NCBI RefSeq assembly: GCF_910592395.1
Contig: NC_088309.1
Coordinates: 6,202,501 to 6,266,500 of the forward strand
DNA from: Lineus longissimus
Taxonomy: Eukaryota > Nemertea > Pilidiophora > Heteronemertea > Lineidae
Direction: 5' to 3'
Length of the DNA stretch: 64,000 nucleotides
The notes below the pieces were generated by a model, which did not search any database, was not told the DNA's origin, and saw only the letters and a list, made by a program, of their open reading frames with translations. Made by a program: the position numbers and the translations under genes. The first letter of the stretch is position 1. Every line of letters begins with the position of its first letter. Of this stretch, positions 55,296-64,000 are shown piece by piece.

Positions 55296-57578
55296 TCAAG
55301 GTAAATAAATTACTAACGGACGAGTCCTGATATTTGGATTGTCCTTGGCCTCTTGTTTCGCCTCTCTAATCAGATCTGCGATAAACTTTCTCTCTACGCC
55401 GGAGTCGCGCCTCGCGTGATCGTGAGGTAGAAGGTGGCCCACATGATTGCTCGCCCTTGGATTCCGAGCTGGCGGAAGGCGCAGATCTTTCTCGAGGACG
55501 CCGTCAATCTTCGGACGAACTGGTTCGGAGGCCGACATAGTGCGGCGGGGATCAGGGAAATTATCGGGACTCTGAACCACTTTTTGTCGCCCCTGACCTT
55601 TCGCACTGTGTACTAATGATCGCTTTAGGTTTGAAGAAGTTTTGCGACCCCTCGGCTCCTTGTCACTCCATACAATTGTTCTGTGTCCTTTCGACACCTT
55701 GCTGTGTCTACTGAGTATACCGTGTCGCCTGTTTTCATCACCATCTTCGCTTGAAGCAGGACTGACGGCAGGCCTGCGCGGGAACCCACCAGACCTTGGG
55801 TCCCACTTCTCAACCGATTTCTGCTGAGGCAGCTCTCCAAGAACTTCCTTCGCATTAGACGACCGCTTGTCTTCTTTACCGGGCTGATAGGGGCGATCTC
55901 GTTCAGAATCCGGTGGGTTCAAGCGCCGCATCTCAATCCTCTCAACCTCCAGTTTCTTCCTAAGTCTGATCCTGACTCCTGCAGGATAGTCCATGGACAA
56001 GAGCCGCGGACACAACGGCTGGGTATCCACTTGCCTAAATCTACGCTTCGGCTTCTTCTTCTCCTCACCAATCATGTTAATTTTCATGCTATTTGACCGT
56101 CGAATTTCAGCGTTCCTATAAAGAAACCTATCCTGCATCATCCGCTGCCAATCGAAGTATTCCCTAACTTTATCCATGTCCAGACTCCGGTGAAGAGAAT
56201 CGATGCTTCTTTGTTGTTGTTCTCTCTTTTCCTCGCTGACAGAAAGTAAATCTCTCTCTTTCTGCCTTTGCTTTCTTACATTTTCCTTCACGGATTCTCC
56301 AATAAACTCTTTCTCAAAAGAAGTTAACAAGGCTGGTATAGGTTTACTTGGCCGCGGAAAAGAAATATCCATTCCTTTTGCGACAGTTACGTGTGGCGCA
56401 TAAGCATGCATTCCATTTACACCCAATGCAACGTGTTGTGTTGTCACAGCGTTTATTGGTGACACATCATTTCTCCCATTTGCATCCTCGGGGCGGTGTG
56501 AAACATCCATCCGCCTACTTACATCGCTTACTTGTGGTGAGACATGTGACCAACTTACACTGTTCACGTGTCGTGAAGTATCCGTCCCATTCACAACGTT
56601 TACGTGTGGAAATAAATCTCCAGCATTTACATTTTCCGCTCGTGGAGGCTCAACCACACAGTTTACATCACTTTTAGTCGGAGAGGGATCGATGCCGTTT
56701 TTAACATTTCCGTGCGGGGAATTTTCTTCCACCCGATTTGAATCGTTCACATGTCCTTGATTCTCCATACCTACACTTTTTACGTGAGGAGAAACATCCA
56801 CGCCGTTTTCAGTATTCGCGTCTGCTGAAACGACCACCACATTTCCATCGTTCACGAGGTATTGTGGCTCATCCGTCATATCTACACCGCTCACTGGAGA
56901 CAAACCATCCATCCCATTTTCTGTGTCAACGTGTTCTGAAACATCCATGTCGTTTTCAACGTTCGTGTGCGGTGAAACGTCCTCCTCCTCATTTGCACTC
57001 TCTTCAAGTGGTGAAACACCTACGTACCCTAAAACCTCTACCCCATTTTCACCATTTGCCTGAGGTGAAACCGCATCAACCTTATTTACACCGTTTGCCT
57101 GTGGTGAAACCACGTCCTCTCCATTTACACTGTTTGCTCGTGGTGAAACCACGTCCACTCCATTTACGCCGTTTGCCTGAGGTGAAACCACGTCCTCTCC
57201 TTTTACACTGTTTGCTCGTGGTGAAACAACGTCCACTCCATTTACGCCGTTTGCCTGAGGCGAAACCACGTCAACCTCATTTGCACAGTTTGCCTGAGGT
57301 GAAACTACCTCCACTTCATTTACACCGTTTGCCTGAGGTGAAACCACCTCCACCCCATTTACACCGTTTGCCTGTGGTGAAGCCACGTCCACGCTATTTA
57401 CACTGTTTTCTTGAGATGAAACCACGTCCACTCTATTTACACTGTCGTTTACGTACAGTGGTTCTTCTTCAATTTCGTCTTCTGACTCTGTCAGCGTCGG
57501 AAGACTAACACCAGTCCGAGAAGACCCAGGTCGCATCAGGCCAAGCGGAACCTCAGCCTTCAATTCAAATCGTTGCAT
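55296..57578 (-). CDS. Repeat-containing charged protein, 760 aa (tandem gene A)
   Basis: Not recognised. A single open frame from ATG 57578 to TGA. Residues 46 to about 180 are ten or eleven 13-residue repeats near GVNGVDVVSPQAN, some arranged as a 26-residue dimer, decaying into looser HVN/SPH repeats up to about residue 400. The rest is highly charged: a helix at about 405-490 with LDMDKVREYFDWQRMMQDR, then CPRLLSMDYPAGVRIRLRKK followed by LEVERIE (about 525-550), then a disordered Arg/Ser/Pro-rich tail. Both blocks recur in the next gene (59483-60547), so the two are probably paralogues. GTAATT overlapping the last codons is a possible donor, so further exons are not excluded. No signal peptide or membrane helix. 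Confidence 0.75.
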   Translation of the reverse strand: MQRFELKAEVPLGLMRPGSSRTGVSLPTLTESEDEIEEEPLYVNDSVNRVDVVSSQENSVNSVDVASPQANGVNGVEVVSPQANGVNEVEVVSPQANCANEVDVVSPQANGVNGVDVVSPRANSVKGEDVVSPQANGVNGVDVVSPRANSVNGEDVVSPQANGVNKVDAVSPQANGENGVEVLGYVGVSPLEESANEEEDVSPHTNVENDMDVSEHVDTENGMDGLSPVSGVDMTDEPQYLVNDGNVVVVSADANTENGVDVSPHVKSVGMENQGHVNDSNRVEENSPHGNVKNGIDPSPTKSDVNCVVEPPRAENVNAGDLFPHVNVVNGTDTSRHVNSVSWSHVSPQVSDVSRRMDVSHRPEDANGRNDVSPINAVTTQHVALGVNGMHAYAPHVTVAKGMDISFPRPSKPIPALLTSFEKEFIGESVKENVRKQRQKERDLLSVSEEKREQQQRSIDSLHRSLDMDKVREYFDWQRMMQDRFLYRNAEIRRSNSMKINMIGEEKKKPKRRFRQVDTQPLCPRLLSMDYPAGVRIRLRKKLEVERIEMRRLNPPDSERDRPYQPGKEDKRSSNAKEVLGELPQQKSVEKWDPRSGGFPRRPAVSPASSEDGDENRRHGILSRHSKVSKGHRTIVWSDKEPRGRKTSSNLKRSLVHSAKGQGRQKVVQSPDNFPDPRRTMSASEPVRPKIDGVLEKDLRLPPARNPRASNHVGHLLPHDHARRDSGVERKFIADLIREAKQEAKDNPNIRTRPLVIYLP
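57050..57443 (-). repeat. In-frame 39-bp coding minisatellite
   Basis: About ten units of 39 bases with a core like GGTGAAACCACGTCCACTCC (plus strand) encode the 13-residue repeats of gene A. Alternating units (CCTGAGG and CTCGTGG types) form a 78-base higher-order repeat. Length is kept at multiples of three throughout, unlike the non-coding minisatellites elsewhere in the window. Confidence 0.9.
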
Positions 57579-59482
57579 GTTGAAGCACTAACTCTTGAAC
57601 TTTCATTAACTAATATTGTTTCTTGAGGATGAGTGGTAGAAGATTACACTTTTACCTACCGGTATCGAAAGCATATATCTGAAGCCAGAAACTTTCAATT
57701 GTTTTAGCAGACCGCTGATCCAAGTTAATCAAAGTCGACTTTGCTGCTCAACTGCTCACGCAACACGTGTACTGCTAGAAAGTTAACCGAGTCACCTTAT
57801 CTGCAGGATAGTTTAGAGAAACGGCTGATCCAGTGCACGACAGTTAGCAAGTCTAAAGGAAGCACGTCCAGTGGACTTGGGAAATAACAAGTGTGCAGAA
57901 TGAGATACATCTAAGTTACCTTGTTTGGTGCAATTTACAAAATGAAGCACATCCAAATCACGTCACCTGCTTGAAGATGCATGAATGATAAACTATATTC
58001 CTTTATCATCAAGTGACACACGGGAAGTGTCAACGTCTTTTGAGGAGGGGATCGGATCATACATGTACGTACGCCTCCGCTCACGATCCAGCCGCTTCCA
58101 TCCCTTGGGGTCTTTGTCTTAACGATAGTCTTTTCCGTAAAGACGTATTTCGTCTAATGTCAACAAACACGACTTTCTAATCTCACGATATTCGTTACCG
58201 AAATGAAGATATGAACAATATACAAACGAAAGTCGTGGTGTGTATACTTGAGCTATATGATCGCACCAGTGAACCGCGGTGACACGGACGCTTAGAAAAT
58301 CATGACATGCTTTCGACTATCCTTTAAGGTTCTTCAGAAATTGTCTCGAGTAGCACAAAGTTCTGTGACAAGTCGTCGTTAATAAACCTGTCATAAGTTG
58401 GATAAAAGTGTCATACACTGAAAGATTTTATCAGTTTTTTACTCCTACGTGTACGTCAATGAATATCGAAGTACACAATAATATTGAAAACATCTGGTAT
58501 GAGAGAATGATCTGATTTTGTTCTTCAACGGTACGAAAGGGTTCATTGCTATCAACTCTGACTATGTAGATTCTTAAAAAGCAATGAGGAGGTACCTTCG
58601 GCAGCAGTAGAAGATGTTCTTCAACAGCACTGATGAAGTAGCCTACATCGACCATCGAAAAAAAACAGCGTGGAGAACTACTTTTGTATAATCTCCGAGG
58701 GGAGACTACTTCGTTAGGGTGAGGGGCGAAGCCGATCCACTGCGTCCGGAGTGTAGGAGAACTATTGTGGGAATGGTTACTAGGTGTAGGGTTTCCTCAG
58801 CAACAATATTTTGTAAATTAAAGAAAGATCAAAATCGTGTTTGTTTTTGGTGTGGGGTAGAAACACTTTTTCGATTGTATGCCGTAATTTTATAAGTCTA
58901 TTAAATCTCATTTCACGTTTCATTTCTACCGTACTCTTGCGAACGATTATTATAGCGTACACATTCACATTAAAGTAACGGTCTCGCTAGACCTATATAC
59001 GCCGCAGGACAACTTTCTAATGGGCGCCGGCATTATTCAGGAACACAGTTTGTCCGCGATTTTAAAGCACTATTTTGTGTTGTGGTAATGGTGCGTGATT
59101 TATGACAAATGTGGGGATTTAAGCAATTAATAGTCGATATACATGTAGGTATAAAGCTTGTCCTTCTTTAACTGAGAGTGATGGCAATGACATAGCCGGT
59201 AAATCACGTTCACCTTGGGTAACAACCTTTATTCGACCCTCAGGGTTGTGATGACATCGCTACGCATTTGAAACACATAATCAAGCGAGTAAAAAGCATA
59301 AAATAACATCAATGGAATTTGTTGAAAATATTCTATAATACAAACTTCGAAAGATCAGATCACAAATAACATACGAGCACATCATCAGCAGGCTGCAAGC
59401 ACACGCGTTATGAAACGGCCGGATCATCAAAACCTAAACGTTAAATGCTTTCCTTCCAACTGACATGTACATGTATGTTTGA
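57579..59482. other. Spacer between tandem genes A and B
   Basis: Promoter and leader of gene A and 3' UTR of gene B. Nothing else supportable. Confidence 0.5.
59228..59233 (-). promoter_or_regulatory. Candidate gene B poly(A) signal
   Basis: Minus-strand AATAAA about 250 bases after the gene B stop. Confidence 0.4.
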
Positions 59483-60547
59483 TTACTTCAGGAATATCTT
59501 CCTCCGCGGTGGTTTCTCCTCACTCTTCTCCGACAAATACCGCAAAATTCCGCCCACAGACTTCCTTTTCAACTCGCTAGGTGGTGTAACTGTGCTCGGT
59601 ATACGCTTTATTTTGACGCTGATGATTGGCTTGGTTGGTAGTGGTAAATGCCTCAACGGAGGATCTGGGACGGATTCCAGATCTGGTCCTCCTGGAGACC
59701 GAGACAAGGATCGGAGGGACGTTGGCGACACCGTACCGAATGGAGACGGCGGTGGCCGCATTGGCACGGGTGTTGGAGTGTTCGGTGGAACATACGCTGC
59801 CCTACTCTCAATCTTTTTAGTACGGTCCTCTTGCATCTGCTTGAGGAACTCTATTCGGGCTGTTTCTAACCGTTTCCTGTGTTTCAGACGCATACCTTCC
59901 GGGAGGTTCAGGCAGATAAACCGCGCACATACCGGGGTGAAGGACTGCCGTTTCTTGGCTTCCAGGCTATCGGCGCTTGATATCCTCGATGCCGTACCTC
60001 CTTCGGCAGATCCAATGATTGCCCGTTGCTCAGCCAGTTCCTTCTCGCTCATATTCAAAGCCCGGGCCTGATATCTCATCTGGTTCTCCAGGTGCTTCCG
60101 CTTCTCTTCAATCTCCATCCTCCGTTTTGCCTCCTTATTACGCGCCAACAGAGCCCTTTGCTGGTATTTCTGGGTCTCTAACAGCTTGTGAACCTTCGCA
60201 ATGTCAAGGTATGCCCGGATTGAATCAGCTTGACGTTCCCGCCGGGATAGTTCCTTCTTCGAGATCAGCGCCGCCGCTTCGAGCCTTCTCGCCAACGCGG
60301 CCTCATCCTCTGCTCTCCGTTTGTTATAGGCCTCAATCAGTTCCATTTCCACGTGCGTTAGAACTGAAGGCTTCAGATAAAGCGGCTGGGATGACAGCGA
60401 TTCCTCTTCTTCTTCTTCGTCGTTTCTCAAACCAACTGTCCGAGTGATCGAATCTTGGCACTGAATCATAGTCGGGCATGTGGCATAATTTGATATCAGT
60501 TTGTCCGCAGGATTTTTCCAATAGGTCGTGACAGTTGGAAGGGTCAT
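59483..60547 (-). CDS. Charged helical protein, 354 aa (tandem gene B)
   Basis: Not recognised. Single exon with an acidic patch (DEEEEEES at 43-50), a long Arg/Glu/Ala-rich helix at about 60-180 containing LDIAKVHKLLETQKYQQRA, then PVCARFICLNLPEGMRLKHR followed by KRLETARIEF (about 205-234) and a Pro/Ser-rich tail with PPNTPTPVPMRPPPSP. The two named blocks align in order with gene A (LDMDKVREYFDWQRMMQDR and PAGVRIRLRKKLEVERIE), which argues for a local duplication. The tail lacks A's repeats. Coiled-coil content suggests a structural or cytoskeletal role, but no function can be assigned. Confidence 0.78.
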   Translation of the reverse strand: MTLPTVTTYWKNPADKLISNYATCPTMIQCQDSITRTVGLRNDEEEEEESLSSQPLYLKPSVLTHVEMELIEAYNKRRAEDEAALARRLEAAALISKKELSRRERQADSIRAYLDIAKVHKLLETQKYQQRALLARNKEAKRRMEIEEKRKHLENQMRYQARALNMSEKELAEQRAIIGSAEGGTASRISSADSLEAKKRQSFTPVCARFICLNLPEGMRLKHRKRLETARIEFLKQMQEDRTKKIESRAAYVPPNTPTPVPMRPPPSPFGTVSPTSLRSLSRSPGGPDLESVPDPPLRHLPLPTKPIISVKIKRIPSTVTPPSELKRKSVGGILRYLSEKSEEKPPRRKIFLK

Positions 60548-62262
60548 GCTAGAGTCTTACTGAAAATGCTCAAAAGTGTTTGTCTAGATTCCGAGAAAAG
60601 TCACAGGCCGTCAGTAAGTAGTCCGTGAAACTTTGCCAATCACAAATTTAAAGACACCAATAATCCTCTGAAACTGCGGAAAGTTTCGGCCAAGTGATAG
60701 TCCATAACGGGTAGGAGATTACTCACTTTATGTTTCTATTGTCACTCAGTTCCGGTCACTGAAGTGACCAACAGCTATCTGAAGTTGTGGTAGAATGACC
60801 AACGCCCATTACTATTCGTGAATCGTTGTCTTGGTTACACATCCGTAAGTGCGCCCGATTCGGTTCGTATTATCACCTCGGTATCACCTTCTACCAGTAA
60901 GAAGATACCGTTTCCGTCAAATGACTCCCTCATGAAATGTTTGATAATTGCCAATAGTGTCTAATGCGTCATCTTATTATTCTTTTTGCGGAGTTTCTGC
61001 ATATTTGTCACAGGATCTTGTTTTCCTCAATGAGGCGTTATCCACATTGCGACAGGTCCACAACCACAACAGACTATTTCGGAAACGCGTTTAGCGAATG
61101 TTTGTACACAGTCGTAACTAAGTTAGCCAGTTGCAGGAGACGTTTTACGCGCACTTTTAGGCCAATCCTCATAAGCGACAGTGGTGAAGATCCCAAGATT
61201 CTGTCAATGGATGCGCCGTAATTTCCACCCCTACGCTGAAGAGAACCAGCCTGATGAAACTGAGATTTCTTAACTACTCATGTGAAGAATCGGAACTGCG
61301 AAAAATGAGAGGTGGCCAGAATGATTTCATAGACATGCAATGTCACAGAAGTCTGAACCTAACTGAAATAGTGTTACGACCAGTAAAACTACACAAATAA
61401 GCTAAAGCACCACCCCGGGTCTTATAATTTTCAAATATTTTTATTTTGGATATTTCAAATTTCGGAATTACGCGCTTAGATGTATTGTTCTTTTCGTACA
61501 ATCCCTTGAGAGTTTCCCTATAATGGCGCAATCGGAAAGGGTTTTAACCTGTTGAAAATGTTAAAAGTGACCAAAGAAAACAACAATTTTAGTTGATTTT
61601 AGGATTTAAATTATGACCAATATCTCGACGCATTAAGTTGACCCATCTGAGTATGCATAACATTCACGTGACAGGCATTTGAGTTTTGGCTGCTTATGAT
61701 TTTTCATTTAGATTTTTTTATGTAGAAATACAAGTAGCTTTTGGTACACTCATTATCAGTGAATGCAGTTTTATAATTGTTTGGGGAGCCGTGGTCCTAC
61801 TGAAGGCGATTTTCACATGAAATTATTTTTCTACATATCTCTATGGTACGCCCTTCTTGTTTGTATATCTAAAAGCGGTATCATGACGAAAGCTGCAAAA
61901 TTGTTCCCGTTAGAGTACCTGCAACGGAAACCAATCAAGAACACACCACCCCCAACATTGTCGAACGGGGGCATAATGATAAAAGTCGTCGATGTTTTTT
62001 TACATCGTGAAGTTTCCATTATCCAAATTGCTTGCTGTCGTAGGGGCAACCGTTTCCATTAAAAGCAGAAGTTTGACGTTTACCTTTTGGTTACATACTG
62101 CCATGGGATTAGAGCAATTTAGAGGTACAGTGCTTGATCTTATGTCAGGGCGATTGTATATAGGTTTTGGCACGGGTGGTGGTAAGGAGAACTATTATTT
62201 TCAAACTACTCAATATTCCCCCTTTCAACCCCCTTTTAACTCTCTCGATGACTACTGCTCTT
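60548..62262. other. Spacer between tandem genes B and C
   Basis: Promoter of B and probable 3' UTR of C. AT-rich, with short plus-strand frames that look like chance. Confidence 0.5.
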
Positions 62263-63795
62263 CTAATCACTGTCCTCCTCTTCTTCGCTATCATTATCAC
62301 TCTGCCATTGCTGCCTTGAGTCACCCACCAAGTCATAGTCCTGTGACGTCACAGTTGTCAAACCGTTTTCCTGTGAGGGCGCAGTTTGACTTCCATCTTT
62401 GCAGCCCCTGTTGCTCTGACCTGAAGAAGTTATATCTTCCTGGGAGGTTTGTAGAAAGTTCGAGGCTAGACTATTCGGGATAGTGATCGTTCCGTTTTGA
62501 ACCTTTTTGATATTTGGAAACTCGAGATACTTGCTAATGTTCCTGGTATCATGGATGCTACCCTCGTTGATGTCTAGAGGTGGAGGGGGGTTACGCATGT
62601 GGATATAGCTAAAAGTTGAGCTCTTTTTCTTCCGGCGTGGAACGCCGAATTGTCCAGGAGGATGTTTTGGACCTAAGAACATTGGAAAGCAAAATCTCAC
62701 AAAGCTTCTGTCATTCTTTTCAAATAATGTGTTGTAACGGTCGCCTTCAGGCATCGTCACGATTGGCAATGCGTTTAACGACTGAATACTGGTGGTAGTA
62801 CTACCTGCAGAACCAAATCCACTTTCACTAGAAACAAGATGGCCGTTACTCCCGGCACTGCTACGCCCCCCGGTGTCAGTTTCTGTCATCAACGTAGCGT
62901 GTTCAATTATCTGTTTCCGCTGTCGTTTTGTCAGAGGCTTTTTGTTATGTAATCCAGCCTGTGATATATTGATCGTCAGTGGTCCTGGAAATATCCTCGA
63001 ACTGGGACGAGCAGATACTCCTTTGTACATGTTGCTATAAACAGAACCGAATTGTTTGGGTGAATATTTTGAATTAGTGTATCCTTCTCTAAATGGTCTG
63101 TTGGCATTGGCCATTGTCTCAATAGTTTCCATAGTGTTGGAACGTTCAAGAATCTTCTCTTTCAATACTGACTGATAGGCTTTCTTTTCACGAGATCGGG
63201 TATCGATTTGGATATTGGTAGTCGGACGTTCCCTTTCGCGCGCGGAGACTGCTTTCGAAAGGTAATCAGGCGAAAGATCAAATACTTCGTCAACTGTCTT
63301 AAAGTTTGGCACAGATTTTGAAAGAGCGTTACCATCTCCGAGTGTTTTCTCTATGGAGTGTGAAGTGTCGGTGTTATCGTTAGGCTGATTTAGCTCCATG
63401 TTCCCCACTGCTAAGGCCCGCCGGGTGGGCTGCGGGCCAAGAGAACGACTCTCCATAGCCTGCCTAGGCAGGTCACCGCGAACCACGGGGTACATGACAT
63501 CTTTCCCCCTCCGCTTCTTCCGCGCCCACTGGTCATATTCATCACTCTCCATAGTCACAGTTCGTTCGAGGCGAATAACTTCACGAATATTAGTCTCTCT
63601 TTTCCGCGGAGCGGCAGGGACTACGACACTGGAGAGTTGCTTCCCCCGGCGTAGGTCGTTTAATTCGAAAACAGAAAACGTGTTACTTCCTTCGTCCATC
63701 CGCTTTTCTTTTACTTGAAGTAGAGCCTTTTTCCGCTGCACGTAGACCTTTGGAAGGCGAGGTTTTGGCAGGGCCGGACCAGAATCCTCACCCAT
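62263..63795 (-). CDS. Disordered charged protein, 510 aa (tandem gene C)
   Basis: Not recognised. Single open frame from ATG 63795 to TAG. It is rich in Arg, Lys, Ser and Thr, with a basic N-terminus (KPRLPKVYVQRKKALLQVKE), DEYDQWARKKRRGKD at about 86-100, KKPLTKRQRKQI near the middle, a cysteine-containing FVRFCFPMFLGPKHPPGQFG followed by VPRRKKKSS near 370-400, and an acidic end DNDSEEEEDSD. It has the same strand, spacing and single-exon form as genes A and B. The FCFPMF-PPGQFGVPRRKK segment may be a remote version of their P-G-x-R block, but that match is weak. No function is proposed. Confidence 0.72.
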   Translation of the reverse strand: MGEDSGPALPKPRLPKVYVQRKKALLQVKEKRMDEGSNTFSVFELNDLRRGKQLSSVVVPAAPRKRETNIREVIRLERTVTMESDEYDQWARKKRRGKDVMYPVVRGDLPRQAMESRSLGPQPTRRALAVGNMELNQPNDNTDTSHSIEKTLGDGNALSKSVPNFKTVDEVFDLSPDYLSKAVSARERERPTTNIQIDTRSREKKAYQSVLKEKILERSNTMETIETMANANRPFREGYTNSKYSPKQFGSVYSNMYKGVSARPSSRIFPGPLTINISQAGLHNKKPLTKRQRKQIIEHATLMTETDTGGRSSAGSNGHLVSSESGFGSAGSTTTSIQSLNALPIVTMPEGDRYNTLFEKNDRSFVRFCFPMFLGPKHPPGQFGVPRRKKKSSTFSYIHMRNPPPPLDINEGSIHDTRNISKYLEFPNIKKVQNGTITIPNSLASNFLQTSQEDITSSGQSNRGCKDGSQTAPSQENGLTTVTSQDYDLVGDSRQQWQSDNDSEEEEDSD

Positions 63796-64000
63796 CTTAG
63801 AACGACACCTTTGATGATGAGGTTCTGCGTTTTTGTTTAGATCAGTCTAAACGATCGGAAATTATTCTAAAGCAAAATACATGTAGTGGCAAATCCCCAA
63901 TACCATGCCACCCGTTGAAAAATTTCGGCTCACAGATTCAATCTCACGATCAGATAAACTCCAAGAGGAATTCTCGAGCGGACGTAATGGTAAATTAACG
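63796..64000. other. Upstream of gene C
   Basis: Short leader and promoter sequence up to the window edge; nothing else seen. Confidence 0.4.

Noticed and set aside
56348-57508. Long plus-strand His/Pro/Leu-rich frames antisense to gene A
   Set aside because: They arise from the other strand of a 39-bp in-frame repeat. The minus frame is longer, has conserved blocks shared with gene B, and extends beyond the repeat.
59445-60447. Plus-strand frames of 142-208 codons antisense to gene B
   Set aside because: GC-richer coding DNA on the minus strand produces these shadows; no domain or start context supports them.

Overview
The window is nuclear DNA of an invertebrate animal. Most genes have GT-AG introns, there are AATAAA poly(A) signals, wide AT-rich spacers, and several families of short non-autonomous transposons. 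A CatSper sperm channel subunit, a LisH katanin-like ATPase, ABHD8, EXO5 and a LIAT1-like protein together point to an animal with flagellated sperm, outside arthropods and nematodes. The palindrome TACATGTA is common, as in many marine lophotrochozoans. I cannot separate a lophotrochozoan from an invertebrate deuterostome by eye.

Layout. 0-10.4 kb: a 20-bp minisatellite, an intronless-CDS glucosidase II alpha (GANAB, +), about 5 kb of spacer with a perfect hairpin MITE and a 105-bp tandem repeat, then a UDP-glucuronosyltransferase with an intronless CDS (+). 14.3-19.7 kb: two unrecognised genes on opposite strands that interlock. The last exon of the minus gene lies inside an intron of the plus gene, and a 430-bp MITE sits in the overlap. 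20.2-22.5 kb: ABHD8 (+), whose stop codon lies inside a MITE. 25.3-39.1 kb: CATSPER2 (-, 11 coding exons) and KATNAL2 (+, about 17 coding exons) in head-to-head order, sharing a spacer of about 1 kb. Both products act in the axoneme or flagellum.

39-50 kb: MITEs, homopolymer C tracts, one orphan 203-aa gene (+), a long 48-bp minisatellite, and EXO5 (-, 3 exons). EXO5 is head-to-head with the LIAT1-like gene (+, 2 exons, 50.7-53.8 kb) across about 0.5 kb that holds RFX-like and NRF1-like motifs. 55-64 kb: three single-exon minus-strand genes in tandem encoding charged, low-complexity proteins. The first two share two conserved blocks and look like paralogues. The first carries an in-frame 39-bp (13-aa) repeat.

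Exon models were built by matching splice sites and phases by hand. The complete models of CATSPER2, KATNAL2, ABHD8, EXO5, the LIAT1-like gene and both unknown genes sum to multiples of three. Family names come from recognising motifs and remembered human orthologues, not from a database search.
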